Shown here piece after piece: positions 48,801-60,235 of a stretch of 64,000 nucleotides of DNA (its first letter is position 1; every line of letters begins with the position of its first letter). The stretch comes from Rhabdornis inornatus (taxonomy: Eukaryota; Chordata; Aves; Passeriformes; Rhabdornithidae), in the NCBI GenBank assembly GCA_013397075.1, contig VWZS01000187.1, positions 1,488,565 to 1,552,564 of the forward strand, in the 5' to 3' direction. The position numbers and the translations under genes were made by a program. A model generated the notes under the pieces. It saw only the letters and a list, made by a program, of their open reading frames with translations. It did not search any database and was not told the DNA's origin.

Positions 48801-51800
48801 GATATGGGGACAATTGGGAGTGGGGTCAGGAAATCACAAAGAATCTATTCCTCACTTGTTGCAGTCGTGCCAGAGGACTTGGCAAGGAAGAGTTTTATGG
48901 CTGGAAGAATAGAGCACAGACAGATGATGGTTCCGTGGTAGAACCATGGTGGAATCCATTTGGGTTCTCATCTCTGGGAAAAGTTTTTTGAGGTTAATGG
49001 TACTTGCTTCTGCAGGACCATGAAAGAGGAAACACCCCTCATGTACATTACTTCCATGCTGTGAGATGCAGTTGCATTTAATTTCTGTTTTCAGCTTCTA
49101 TTTCATCTTCAATGTAGAATTGTGAAATCCTCTGTGATCTGATGCTGCATATAAATTACTCAAAAAGTGGCGTCTTGGTATAAAACAGCAGACAGTACTT
49201 TTTTCCTAGTTCTAAGAATTGGCCTTTTTTTTCGTAAAAGACCAGAATATTTTTTCTGCATTCTTACTTAGTGATCTAAAATTATATCTTCATTGATTTG
49301 GCACTTACCAGCTTTCCCAAATAAGACATTAAAAGATCCTTAATGGATGTACTTTTGTGGCTTAGTAGCGGACTGGCTGCTGCTGTTTGCTTTCAAGGTA
49401 ACCTTTCATGTTTGCTACATTTTCAGAATACTTTGACTGCGTGCCCAAAACCACCAAAGACATTCATCCTGCCCCATCTAACTGCAAAGGCTATTTCAGC
49501 CACTCTCATGACAAGCGAGGTTGTTGTAAGAGGAAGATTTGTCTAAGTGTTTTTTTTCTCTCTAAGCTGGTACTTACTCAATGCACACCAAATCCTGTGC
49601 CTTGCTGCATGGAGGTGCTCTGCTAAACCTGGGCAGTTTAGCTTGGCTGCTGGAAGCAGTGCAGTTATGTGTGTATGTCTTCACCCTGGCTAAAATTCTC
49701 AGCTTTCTGTTTAGCCTGGTCATTCTGAATAGTGTCAGTCAAGTGAAACGCTGCCTAGACAACAAGAAGAAAGAAAATACATTACTCTTTCATATTTTCA
49801 TGTGTTATCCTGGCAGATTGTGGTGATTAGTATTGGGTCCTTCCAAGCTGGCTTTTCAATGAAGAAGAAATCACTGATGTGGAAGTCTACCACATCCTCC
49901 TTGCTACATACAAGCCTAGAAAACAAGCTTTTCTTTTAAGACTTAGAACTTGCTTCCATATGAAGAAAAAAAGATTCTTAAAAGACAGTGGTAATATTGA
50001 TGGGAAATATGTAGACCTAATTTGTGGAAATTAGTTCTTCAGTACAATTAGTGGTTAATGTGAAAATTCTTAGAAATAGGCAGGAGATATTTAAGGACTG
50101 AATTATAGCCTGCTGGTAGACTACAGCTTGAGAAGTAGGGCTACAGGCTTGATGTGTGAAGAAGCCCATTTAGAACCATGCTCTACTATATTTAGAATCA
50201 TGTAGGATGAAAATTCGCAGTAAATATTCATAATCTATATTCAAATACTAGAGCAGGAATTTAGATTGTCCTGAACCCTTGTGTTGTTATAAGAGTATGG
50301 AAATTATTTTCCTGCTTTCACTTCAGAGGGAGAATAACACTAATTTTGGGAGCTTGAAAGATTCTGCAAGGCAGAATTAAATATGCTGGTCTAGTTCTGT
50401 GGTTTTTTCGTTTGGGTCAGCATGTGAAAGTGAAATGCAAATGTTAGCAATCTTAGAGACACTCAGGTTTGTCTTCTGTTTGCTTAGGCTTCCATATGGA
50501 TGGTCTTTAAAATAAATTGCATGACAAATACAGTTATACAGGATTCAAGTATGGTAATGTTGTGTGCAAATCCCTCCTCTCACCTTCCCCACCATCCTGT
50601 AAAATCATGGGCTTTTTTTGTGTGATCCATGGGGTTTTTTCACTTATTTCTTTGTGTTGTTTAAGGAAACACCTGAGTCATAATTTTACTTTTTCTCTCC
50701 AACCACAAGGAATACAATTTTTCTTGTGAGTGAAACCTTAAATCCTTTGACTCTGGGCTCTGAGCTAAAGAAAATTACCATTATGAGTTCTCATAGCTTT
50801 TCTTCTTCCACTTTGCATGAATGGTGTTATTTCTAATTAAGAGACCGCTAAATACCATTGGTAATTCACAAAAAGCCTATTTAGCTTGTTCTGCAGTACA
50901 GCATTCTTGTTGACTAGGCTGCTTGTTTTAAATCAAGTCTCATCTCTGGCCATGAGAGAGATGCTTAGGTGAAGGAAGACAAGAACATTGCAGTTTCAGA
51001 ATGGGGACCTAATTTTATTTTCTGTACTTGACACGCAAGCACCAGGTGAGAAACACAATTCAGTTGATTTAATTGCTGTGCAATGATCTTTCCCAGTATG
51101 ATAATAAGCATTTAGCAACTTGGTGACACCCTCACAAAGTTATGTTAGGAAGGACTCTAAGTTTTCCTTTGTTGGGGTCAGGGATGCAGAAGCACCCTTT
51201 CACTTCTTTGTACGCAGAGAATAGGAAAAAAAACTACACATCAGCTGCACATCATCTTCTGGCATCAACATTTGCCTTCCTGTCATCATGCAGGTCTGCA
51301 TCACAGCCATTTCCCAAAGCTCTCATTATCCTAAGTCCACTGAGATCAATGTCTATTGAAGGAAGGTGAAGACAGCTTTCATACTCAGATCTTGCTTTGA
51401 TTGTTGGTGTAAAGTCTTGTAGTCCCTACACAAGAATAACCACTCATGAAATCTAAATACCTCATTCCTTTTGTTTTAAATATGTTTTGGCTGTTTTTTT
51501 TTAATTTAAAAAAATGTTACTTATGGCTAACCATGAGTGTCAGAATATCTGTATTATTATCTATCTTCACAACCAATATGCCATTTTTAATGCATTAACT
51601 GCCCTTACAGATTCCAAATGAAGACTCATCTGCCTGCACATTTCCTTTGTGTTGGAATTACCTGGTTTTGTGAGTTTTCTGTCTTCATACATCACTAAGA
51701 TTAGTTTCCTTCTGAACATATGAGCAACCAGCTAGGTACAGAATACATGACATTGTAATATTGTTCACTTCGATTAGTAGTGCGGCTTTTGCAGAAAATT

Positions 51801-52622
51801 CAATCGGGGCATCAATTTTAGACTGTGATGATGATAATAAATTCCCTATTTAACACAATTTATGCTTTCATGCTTTTCAACATGACATTTTAATTAATCA
51901 GTATAAGTGCTAATGAAATAATGAAGTGGTTTGAACCATAGAAAATAACTGTCGTCTGCTAAGTACTATGTGAGAAAAAATAGCAGGACTTACCAGATGG
52001 ATACATAAATTAATGTGGCTTCCCTGAGTTTATGGTTTTCAGCTTTTTTATTTTGTATTTCCATTTGTCCTAGGAATGTGTCACAAAATGAAGTAACACA
52101 CAGCATGAAAGTCCAGTGCAGACAGTTAATGCTTAAGTTGTGTAATTACAGTCAGTAAGGGATGTGATTTATAAGTATGATTAGTTCTTACTGAATAGTC
52201 TTCCACTGTGCCTTGAAATGAGAGTCTAGTCCAAATGGGAATACAGATGAGAACCTCCACAAGGTGTAGCCCTTTGATTCAGTCATGGCTTTGAGAGACA
52301 GAGGAGATGAGTTATCTGGCTTTTCATGATGTGCAGGACTTCCAGTCTCAGTCAGTCTCAGAAGCCAAGCTGGAACCACAGGCGTTCCTCCCTCAGTCAG
52401 TGATTGAGCTCCATTTATTTCTTGGAGCAGGGGAAGGTCACAGTCAGGTTGGTGACTTGTTACCAGTCCCCATGAATCTGGCAGTGTTGGCTCTTCGCTT
52501 CTGGTAGATTCCACTTGAGTGCAAGCACTGTCTAATTAGACATGAAGGGATTTGTTGAATTATGTTCTCTCTGCTCACTCGGTCGATGCTCCAAGCGGGA
52601 ATCTTTTAGCAGATATTGACGC

Positions 52623-52629
52623 TGACTCA
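52623..52629. promoter_or_regulatory. AP-1 / MARE-like site
   Basis: TGACTCA, preceded by GC to give GCTGACTCAT, matches the AP-1 consensus and the half of a MARE/NF-E2 site. A second consensus AP-1 site lies 262 bp away at 52885-52891. Confidence 0.4.
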
Positions 52630-52884
52630 TGGGACTCCAGCTGATGAGGGAGAAGGTTGTGCATCTGGTGTGCTCAAGGTCGTGTCATGGGCTCATGTGT
52701 TTGTGGGAAAACACAGACTTGCAGGCAGCTGCCTGGAAAATGTGCACTGCTGCCACATCAGCTCCTTCTGAACCACCACGAACAAGGCACAGCAAAGATC
52801 CAGAGGAGAATCCCAGTGCTGCAAATACATGGAATGCACACTGAGGCAGAAGTGTGAAAGTGCATAAGCTGAGGTCTGATTGAG

Positions 52885-52891
52885 TGAGTCA
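52885..52891. promoter_or_regulatory. AP-1 site inside a small inverted repeat
   Basis: TGAGTCA is embedded in TGAGTGAGTCATCACTCA, in which TGAGTGA and TCACTCA are reverse complements around GTCA. Together with 52623-52629 it marks a possible AP-1-driven enhancer; occupancy is inferred. Confidence 0.4.
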
Positions 52892-55800
52892 TCACTCAGA
52901 GCAAAGAGACTTGACAGGTCTGAGTGAGGAAAGGCCCGGAGGGGCTCTTCAGAGAAAGAACACTATTGCTACCACAGTTCAGTTCCATATCAGCCTCTTG
53001 CTGCAGCTGCAGCCTAGCCTTCAAACTATGACTTGCAAATGTTTGCAAAATACGAACTGCATAAGAATTGTTACTTGGGCATTTCGTAGTTTCGAATCTC
53101 TTGACTGAGTGTTGTCTTTGCAGGAGTTTGATTTTGCTGCAGTATATTCCTGTTTCACAGCAAACTGGACTTTAGGTAAAAGCAAGTTTCCAGATTCTGC
53201 CTCTGGAATGAGTGCATGGTGCCTGTCAGATTCTGTGGGAGCTGCTGGCGTTGATGTGAGGGCTGAATATTTGGGCTTGATCCTGAAAAACAGTTTCAAG
53301 TCCTGCTATTTTATTCATTGGGATATAATCTAGACAAACAAGATTTGCAGAGGATTTTATTTTTTATTTCATGTGAGATTCATTAGGATGTATTTTATAA
53401 CTGGTGATATAGTTGTTTGAAAAATTATGTGCAACATAAATACCATTTCTGGATTTGGCTCCAGCTGAGGAAAACACATGCAGAGGAGATGGAATAAGAC
53501 ACATAATGAGAAATCTGACCTTAACCTATTCCTTTGTTGGGTTTCATGCTCTTTAATTCAAGAGATATCCATAAGTAATAGGATTTTTAAAGCATTTAAC
53601 TCACATTTTTAAAACACTTAACTTAAATCACCAGTGCATTTGGATAAATATGTTTAGCCATTTCTTTGCAACTAATAGCTGCCATGGTGTTTGGTTCCCC
53701 AACATTGCTGTTAAAGCAATTGCAGGCTAATTTATTCTATACCTACCTGAGTCTTGTCAGTTCTGAGTAGTCAAGCAAGTCGACACCTTAGTTTTAATTC
53801 CTTTCCTGTCACAGAGGCAGAGAAATAGCCCTGCTGCTGGGCTTGTTCAAAGATGAAATCGCTCTGGAGTCTCATTAATATAGTGAATCAATATGTTCTC
53901 CTGAACTGGCGTGTTTTATGTGCTTAGTCTCTCCTCCCTAGGAAGACACTATTATTTAGGAATTGAATCTATCCAGCAAACTAATATTAAGCAATTTCCC
54001 CCCTCTCTTTATATGTTTTTCTAGCTAAAAAGTATTCCGAGCAGCATTCTAAATTATTCAAAACTCTGTAGTCTGTGGAATTTTCAATCCGATGGAAACA
54101 GCTGAAAAATAAAAACCACATGCTCCACTGGCTCTGCATACAAGAGTCTGCATTTTAATCCAGAGCTGCTGCATATGCTGTAGCATGTGCCTCTATCGTT
54201 TGGTGTTGACATCTGCATTATGATGAGAGGAATTATTCAAAGCCAAATTACTATTCAGTGTGGTAGTGTGAAACAATGGAATTGAGATTGCTAGAGGGGA
54301 AAATATATGCAACAGTTTGTATAGTTAGGGAAGAAAATTGGATTCATTTGCTGAAGCACTGCTTTCCTCTTTAGCAGAGTTTAACCCCTTCACAACAGCT
54401 AAGATAAAGCTGTTACATGTTTCATGACAAAATTCAAATACTTTTTCAAATGATAGAGTTGTAATATTTATGGACCTAATCAGAAAATGTTGTATAAGTA
54501 GGGCATATTTTGTTTAGACACACATCTACACTTCGTTGGAACAGTGGGAATAATTTGCATCAAAGGTAAAATACAACCAAAGAATTATCACCTTTCCTTT
54601 TATTAAGCTGTAAATGCACTGATTTTCCTTTTTTTGTTGTAAAAGAAAAAGTTTTTCCTTCAATAAATACATGTGCATCTTTAGTGAACAGGCCCCATGC
54701 GTTGTGAATATTCTGCTGTGTCCTGTATTGGTGTGCTTCGTAGCTCAAGCTCAGGATATTAATTTCTGTCCCCAAAATAATTTTCTTCCTTAGCAAACCC
54801 AGGCAGTCTGACTAATAAATACCGAAATACACAACAGAAGTAGTGGTTGGTTTCTACAAGTATGTGCTGGTCTATACTTCTTTTAGAAGTAGAGTCCCAA
54901 CATTCTTCAGCTACCCAACCATTTAGAAGTCCTAATAAAATGTGGATAGAGACACCTAGAGAGCTGCAAAATTACAGCTTGAGAATCCTTTCTCTCAAGC
55001 CTGAATTTCTCTTGCTTCCCAGGCTGATAAGCTGATAATAGCTGCAGACAGAAAGGAAATTTCCCAAGGTGATAAATGGTCAAAAACAACTTAGAATCTG
55101 GTGAAAAACGGAGTGGAATTCATAATAAAGATTAATACCTGGTGTTTTTCTCATGGGATTCATCCTGAGGTATGATCTCCTGGATGTTTATCCCAATTAG
55201 CCAATGAGCTACTGTCCTGTTCTAGTCTCTCATAACATGCTTTAAATACAAGCTCTCCGCTCAATAAAATCGGCCTTTTTTCCCTAAAACTGTCCATGTG
55301 TGTTGCTGCTCTTTTTATCTCTCTCTAGGACCGCAACCACAATAAAACTTTTGGAAAATCATCCTTATCCTGTACTCTACTTCTGCAGAGAGGTTATGCA
55401 TTCCTTCCTATACTTAAAAATTATCTACAATAACCATAAATTAAAGAGTTTCGCTGTAAATTTTGGTCAGAATTCCAGGTTTGCCCATCACATCTCACAA
55501 AACAAGATGTTTAGAGCACAATATTTTTTTATAACTCCTTGGCAGAGCAAAATTTCCACCTATCCATGGCAAAGTGTAGCTCTATCCTAATTGCTACCTC
55601 CCTTTGAATCCCCCCTCCTTTTTCTTATATTGTCTGTCCAGTTATTTTACAGGGGACTTCAGTACATCAGGCCTGGGAGGTGACAGTGTTCCCATTTAAT
55701 TTCTTTACTTCTTGAACTGTGTGCCAGACCAAACACTGGCGTGTGGACACATTTGAACTGGTTGCTAAATAAGCAATAGACACTTGTCTTTCTTCTTGAG

Positions 55801-56324
55801 GGCTGTTTGCTTACCTGCAGTTGAACTTCATTTATGTGTCTTCTAACTGGTTGCAGTAACATCCTTTATGTGCAATTACAAGAGCTCACAAAATTCCTTA
55901 TTGACCACAGAGATAATTTTAAGGAGACATAAAGAATTGGAAATTCAAATTTGAGACCTGAGACAAACTGAATAATGACCTTAAGGCTGACTTTAGTTTC
56001 ATTAATGTTAGATTTGTTAATGTTTGAGTCTTCATTTATGCAAACAAAACCCCCTGAACTGAGTTGTTTCTTTTCCAGCAAGAATGATGGGTTTTATCAA
56101 TGTACATTTTAAACAGAAGAAATAAAGTGGTTGTTACAATTTTATGACTAGTTGAGAAAGAATTATAATCAGTTATTTGATGGGGGGGGAGAGGAGGGCT
56201 AGGCTGGGCTGTGATTAAAAAAAAGACAGTAAATAACCAGATTTTTTAAAAATCTTCTATTCATGCTGTGTAGCACCTTTTCTTCTAGTGGAATTCTGCC
56301 GTTTCTTTGGAATTTTGCAGATTT

Positions 56325-56646
56325 CTTGCAAGGGGAAGCAGAAGGACAGGTGCAGATCTCTTCTCTCTGGCTGCCAGTGATGACACCAAAGGCAGTGGCA
56401 TGAAATTGTGTCAGGGGAGGTTTGGGCTGGGTATTAGGGAAAGGTTCTTCACCCAGAGATTGGTGGGGCACTGGAACAGCTCCCCAGGGCAGTGGTCACA
56501 GCACCAAACCTGCCGAAGTTCAAGAAGTGCTTAGACAACACTTTCAGGCACATGGTGTGATTGTTGGTGCTGTCTTGTGTAGGGCCAGGAGTTGGACTTT
56601 GATGATCTTTGTAGGTCCCTTCCAACTCAAGACATTATATGATTAT
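56325..56646 (+). mobile_element. CR1 LINE 3' end, plus orientation
   Basis: The sequence runs from a GCAGATCTCTTCTCTCTGGC block through GGTTCTTCACCCAGAG, GGGCACTGGAACAGCTCCCC and AGGGCCAGGAGTTGGACT to GGTCCCTTCCAACTC. It ends in ATTATATGATTATA, a decayed form of the ATTCTATG-type 3' repeats of CR1. In one frame the translation, such as MKLCQGRFGLGIRERFFTQR, resembles the last part of the CR1 ORF2 protein, but it is frame-broken and carries no complete domain. Only about 320 bp remain, a strongly 5'-truncated dead copy, typical of birds. Confidence 0.95.
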
Positions 56647-58859
56647 AGAAAGAAAATCTGTTCTGTATATATTTGCATGATGTGCCTCTTAATGTAAGGT
56701 AGACATACTTACACAGTGAATAGAGAAATGTTGCATATGTTAAACCTATTTTTAGAGATGGACAAACACAGAAGCAGAAAGGGAACACAGAAGTTAGAGT
56801 AGGTTCTGTGGTGAAGAGACCAGGAATACTCTCCAAAGAGTGCAGGAAATATACCCCTGTCTCTTGTAGTGTCTGGAACTACTCTTAGACTGAATATCTG
56901 ATGCTGAGGTTTGAGAACTGAATGTTTGATGGCTGAAAAGTGGTGTATCTTCACTGTGTTCCAAAAGATCTGAAGAAGTTATCAGCTATATTTGTGCTTT
57001 GAGAGGCCCAATAAGCTTTGGTGTCAGACAGTTAAAAAATCAGGAGCTGTCCATGATGAAAGACACTGGTAGAAGAATTAAGTTATGTAAGGCAATTAGG
57101 GTGTTTACGCTAAGGTACGGAATTCTGGTTTTGTACATATGCTAGAAGATACCAGTTCTCTGCATGTGTTCATCCCAGTGACACACATTGAGTATGTCCC
57201 ATTGCTGTGGCTTTAATAACCTTCCTGCAGATGCTGGAAGGCTGCCACACAGAGTGCAGCCCGGGCAGTAACAGTAGGAGCTCCCTTCTTCAGCAGGGCC
57301 TGGGACTGACAGCTACTTAACTCCCATCTTCTGCATGAGAGAGATCTTTCCTGTGTAATGCAATCTTGAGTTTATGTAGCATATGTTAATAGGTCACATG
57401 AATCTTGTTGAGGAAATTGATTACTTGACTGTTAGCTTTCATTTAATTCATAACTGAATGCTCTAGAAAGACTTTTATGCTGAATTATCTTCACATTCTC
57501 AGGTAGAATTTGTCCTTTAAGGAAAAAAGAAGCGCTGTTTACTTATCCTTGCAATTTAAACCACCAATTTTTGCAAAAGAGATCAGTTCTAGGAATAATT
57601 TTTGAAATCACTGAAGATTATGACAATTATTTGCCTCTTCCTTTAACTTCTGAATCAATACTGGTTGCCACAGCTTGATCTTATTTGCTGTCAAAACACG
57701 ATACATCATATATCTGTAGCAGAAATAACTCTAAAAGGAATGGAGGATTTGGCATCATCTTAGAATTTAAGTGATGCATAAGGAAGATCAATAATAACCT
57801 AAAAACTGGGCAATTTTTATGTGCTGTGCTCTTGCAATAGTCTAACAGAGTAAGTAACAAACCTATTTAAATGTTACAAAACCTGTTTCTAATGAGGGTG
57901 AGTAATTTGTGAGAAATGCAGCATATTTCTGCATTCTGGCTGATGTCATGTTTGTTTGCCATCTGCAGAATGAGATGAAATAAGTGTTTAGTTTTGTTCA
58001 TTTGCTTCTTTAAGCATTATTGAGTTCTGTTCATGTGTCAAGAAGAAAATAATCTTTAAAGTAATCTTTAATGGAATGACGAATTAGGATCTTTGCCATA
58101 TATCTTATATTTCTTTAAAATATGTTCATTTGATAATTCAGAGCCTGAAAAAGTTTCTTAACCTTGCCGTTTTCCAGTCATAGGTGCTTTAACAGTTTCT
58201 TGTTTCCAGGGTGCAGAACGATAATGTAATGGGTCATGGGCTTTCTAAAGTTTGGTGACAAGTGATAACACAAATCAGACAACTGTAGCAAAGGGTGTGC
58301 AGACTTATTTGTTAAACACATTCGAGTGCTCTCTGACTGGAAGCTCTGCTAATCTTTGTGTTACATCTATTTTGATGTAATTTTTTGTAATGCCATTTTT
58401 ACTTTCAGAACAGGACAACTTCTTGAACATATGTATAAGAAGTGTCGTTTTAGCTGTGCATTGATGCCTGAATAGATCACAATAATTAGTCAATGTAAGA
58501 TCAGTTGTGTTCTGGAAATGTTGATGCAGTTTCCGGTGGCAGCATATTTTCAGAATTCACTTGACAGTACATTGCTTCCCTGCCTGAACATGTCAGATGT
58601 GAAGACCCGTGAAAAGTAAATTATAGACAAACTTCTGCCTATTAGCTGAGTGTGTTTGCATTACCTTAAGAAAGCAGTTAAGGACTGAGTAGAAATTGTG
58701 GGTGTTGTCTTGAAGTTAAAATTTCAAATATCCACAATCCAAGAGATTAATCCAAAGCAAATTCACTGTATTGTTCTAACTCGGGGACAGCAAAGTACTT
58801 GTCTGTGTGTAGCAAGTGACATAAGCGGTCTGGAGAAGAGTCAGCATCTCTCAGGCCAG
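56647..58859. other. intergenic DNA with no gene seen
   Basis: AT-rich unique sequence between the CR1 copy and the second CpG-rich patch. Short open frames only. A small GC-richer patch lies near 57.23-57.31 kb. Confidence 0.65.
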
Positions 58860-58907
58860 AGCAGCGAGTTGGTTCCTGCTTAGACGTGGCCACACGGCCT
58901 GAAGTCA

Positions 58908-58925
58908 GTATTGTTATAACAATAC
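58908..58925. repeat. 18-bp perfect palindrome
   Basis: GTATTGTTATAACAATAC is its own reverse complement, with no spacer. It lies at the edge of the CpG-rich patch. It could bind a dimeric factor or be chance. Confidence 0.9.
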
Positions 58926-59130
58926 GGGAATTACTACTTTCATTAGCGGGGGTTACAGCCTCGCACCACTGCGGGTGCCCAGGATGCCCCTTGGGGAAGG
59001 CGCCATCCGCTCTCCACGGCGTTTGTATGAAAACACGCACGGCTGCAGCAGCCTGGGCCGCCCGGCTGTGTCCTCGCAGCTGTGTCCTCGAGGGGGCTGT
59101 GCCCCCTCGCTGGCCGGGAGCTTCCTGCCG

Positions 59131-59354
59131 CCGCCGTCCCCATTCCGCCGTCCCCATTCCGCCGCTCCCCATCCCGCCGTCGCCATCCCCATCCCAGCGC
59201 TCCCATCCCAGCGCTCCCATCCCGCCGTCCCCATCCCGCCGCTCCCATCCCGCCGTCCCCATCCCGCCGTCCCCATCCCGCCGCTTCCATCCCGCCGCTC
59301 CCATCCCGCCGTCCCCATCCCGCCGTTCCCATCCCGCCGCTCCTATCCCGCCGC
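59131..59354. repeat. 14-bp GC-rich minisatellite, about 16 copies
   Basis: The unit is (C/T)CCCATCCCGCCG(C/T), repeated about 16 times with small variants (CCCATTCCG early on, CCCAGCG in the middle). On the minus strand each unit gives GGCGGGATGGG, so consecutive units supply many G-runs of three or more with short loops, fitting the G-quadruplex pattern. Because 14 is not a multiple of three and the unit lacks stop codons, all frames on both strands stay open. This explains the overlapping proline/serine/arginine-rich and glycine/tryptophan/aspartate-rich frames here. Confidence 0.95.
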
Positions 59355-59535
59355 GAGGCGCGGGCTCCCCCAGCGGAGCCGGCAGCGTGGACGCAGCGGG
59401 AGATGCTCCCAGGAAATGCTCTCCAGCGGTAGCAGTTGGCTGGCGCGTTTTAATGATCCAGAGCTTTAGAGCGGCTCAGGGAGGATCACTGTCAGCGCTC
59501 CCACTTAACACAATTATAACTGTTACTCGTCTTAG

Positions 59536-59713
59536 GTAAGATTTAGTATTGACGCGTTTGCTTGTGTTTTGTGTGCCAAATTATTTTTGTCTGTGCTATT
59601 TCAGTCGAACTCGTGTTTTGTTGCAGGAAAATGGTTATGTGGTGTAGTATGCTTTTGCAGGTTCTTCTTAAACACTTTCCCTGCTGTTTCCATTCCTTCC
59701 ACGACTTCCTTGC
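59536..59713. other. downstream flank of the CpG-rich patch
   Basis: AT-rich sequence following the GTAAGA donor-like site. No exon is recognised. If the patch is a first exon, this is the start of its intron. Confidence 0.4.
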
Positions 59714-59793
59714 TTTTGTTTGATTTTGGTTTTGGTGGTTGGAGTTTTTTGGTGGTTTGGGGGGTTTTTTTGTTGGTTTGTTTATGTTTTGTT
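59714..59793. repeat. G/T-rich low-complexity tract
   Basis: The plus strand is almost all G and T, with TTTGG, GGTGG and GGGGGG strings, the complement in character of the A/C-rich tracts near 30.2 and 36.3 kb. The minus-strand frame here is lysine/proline/asparagine-rich and spurious. Confidence 0.8.
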
Positions 59794-59863
59794 CACGAAG
59801 TAACTGTCTGTGTTGTGGCAAGGGGTTCTTATAGGGACAGCATTCTGGTCATTCTGCTGCTGT

Positions 59864-59874
59864 AAAGGGCGCTA
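59864..59874 (+). promoter_or_regulatory. partial CTCF-like motif
   Basis: AAAGGGCGCTA matches the 3' half of the CTCF core (AGRKGGCGCTA) with one change. The 5' half is poor. It becomes more interesting because of the second site 290 bp away. Confidence 0.25.
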
Positions 59875-60060
59875 GCATTGTCTGAAGTCTAGGTAGATCA
59901 GGAAAATGCAGGATTATAAATATCTGTGAGGAATCACAGACTTGTCTGGCAGGATCACAGTTAGAATTGCCGGGTTATATACGTAAATGTCTGAGTGACT
60001 ACTGTTTGTCCCATGCTCCTTTTTACAAGTATGGGGTGGAAGGGGGGGCAAAGGTTATGC

Positions 60061-60235
60061 TATAAATAAAACCACTTCACTGTGATTTACGTGCTCAGTG
60101 AATTGCCTGTGCGTTGGCTGCGTGCGACAGCGTCTCCTTTTCCGAGGCTGCTCCCCCATCTAGCGGCAGGTCCGCACCTCGGCTGCCGGGAGACGAATGG
60201 AGATGCTCGCACCTCACTGCCCGCCTTAGCACATA
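60061..60235 (+). promoter_or_regulatory. TATA-like element followed by a small GC-rich patch
   Basis: TATAAATA (60061-60068) is a consensus TATA box on the plus strand. About 30-40 bases downstream the sequence turns GC- and CpG-rich (about 60100-60235) before returning to AT-rich. A start near 60090-60100 would place the GC-rich patch in the first exon. The only ATG there (60197) opens a frame of about ten codons, so any transcript would probably be non-coding or start its coding part later. Confidence 0.3.
60153..60166 (-). promoter_or_regulatory. CTCF-like motif, minus orientation
   Basis: Read on the minus strand, CCGCTAGATGGGGG agrees with CCASYAGRKGGCRS at 12 of 14 positions, including the YAGRKGG centre. 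It lies in a small CpG-rich patch and is oriented toward the site at 38865-38878. Confidence 0.4.

Larger units (their letters stand above)
38646..56324. other. intergenic DNA with no gene seen
   Basis: Mostly unique, AT-rich, CpG-poor sequence with only short open frames. None resembles the neighbouring urokinase gene PLAU expected on this side of VCL: I found no kringle exon and no AAHC- or GDSGGP-type protease exon on the minus strand. A somewhat more GC-rich patch at about 42.42-42.63 kb holds overlapping frames on both strands but no recognisable protein. Candidate sites within the region are listed separately. Confidence 0.65.
58860..59535 (+). promoter_or_regulatory. CpG-rich patch; candidate promoter or first exon of an unknown transcript
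   Basis: GC and CpG content rise abruptly at about 58870 and fall after 59480, about 41 kb upstream of VCL. The patch contains an 18-bp palindrome, a 14-bp GC-rich minisatellite and flanking CpG-rich unique sequence. It ends at CTTAG followed by GTAAGA (59536), an excellent plus-strand splice donor. Open frames run through it in several frames on both strands (up to 217 codons, 58886-59539, plus), but they are made by the minisatellite and match no protein I know. A non-coding first exon, or a CpG-rich minisatellite with no gene, are both possible. Confidence 0.35.

Noticed and set aside
49343..49546. Plus-strand frame beginning with a signal-peptide-like stretch
   Set aside because: The hydrophobic start is followed by unremarkable sequence and a stop, with no domain. 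It is on the wrong strand for PLAU and has no supporting promoter.
58886..59539. 217-codon plus-strand frame and overlapping minus-strand frames
   Set aside because: The central part is the 14-bp minisatellite, which keeps every frame open. The flanks match no known protein, and the frame ends just past a donor-like site.
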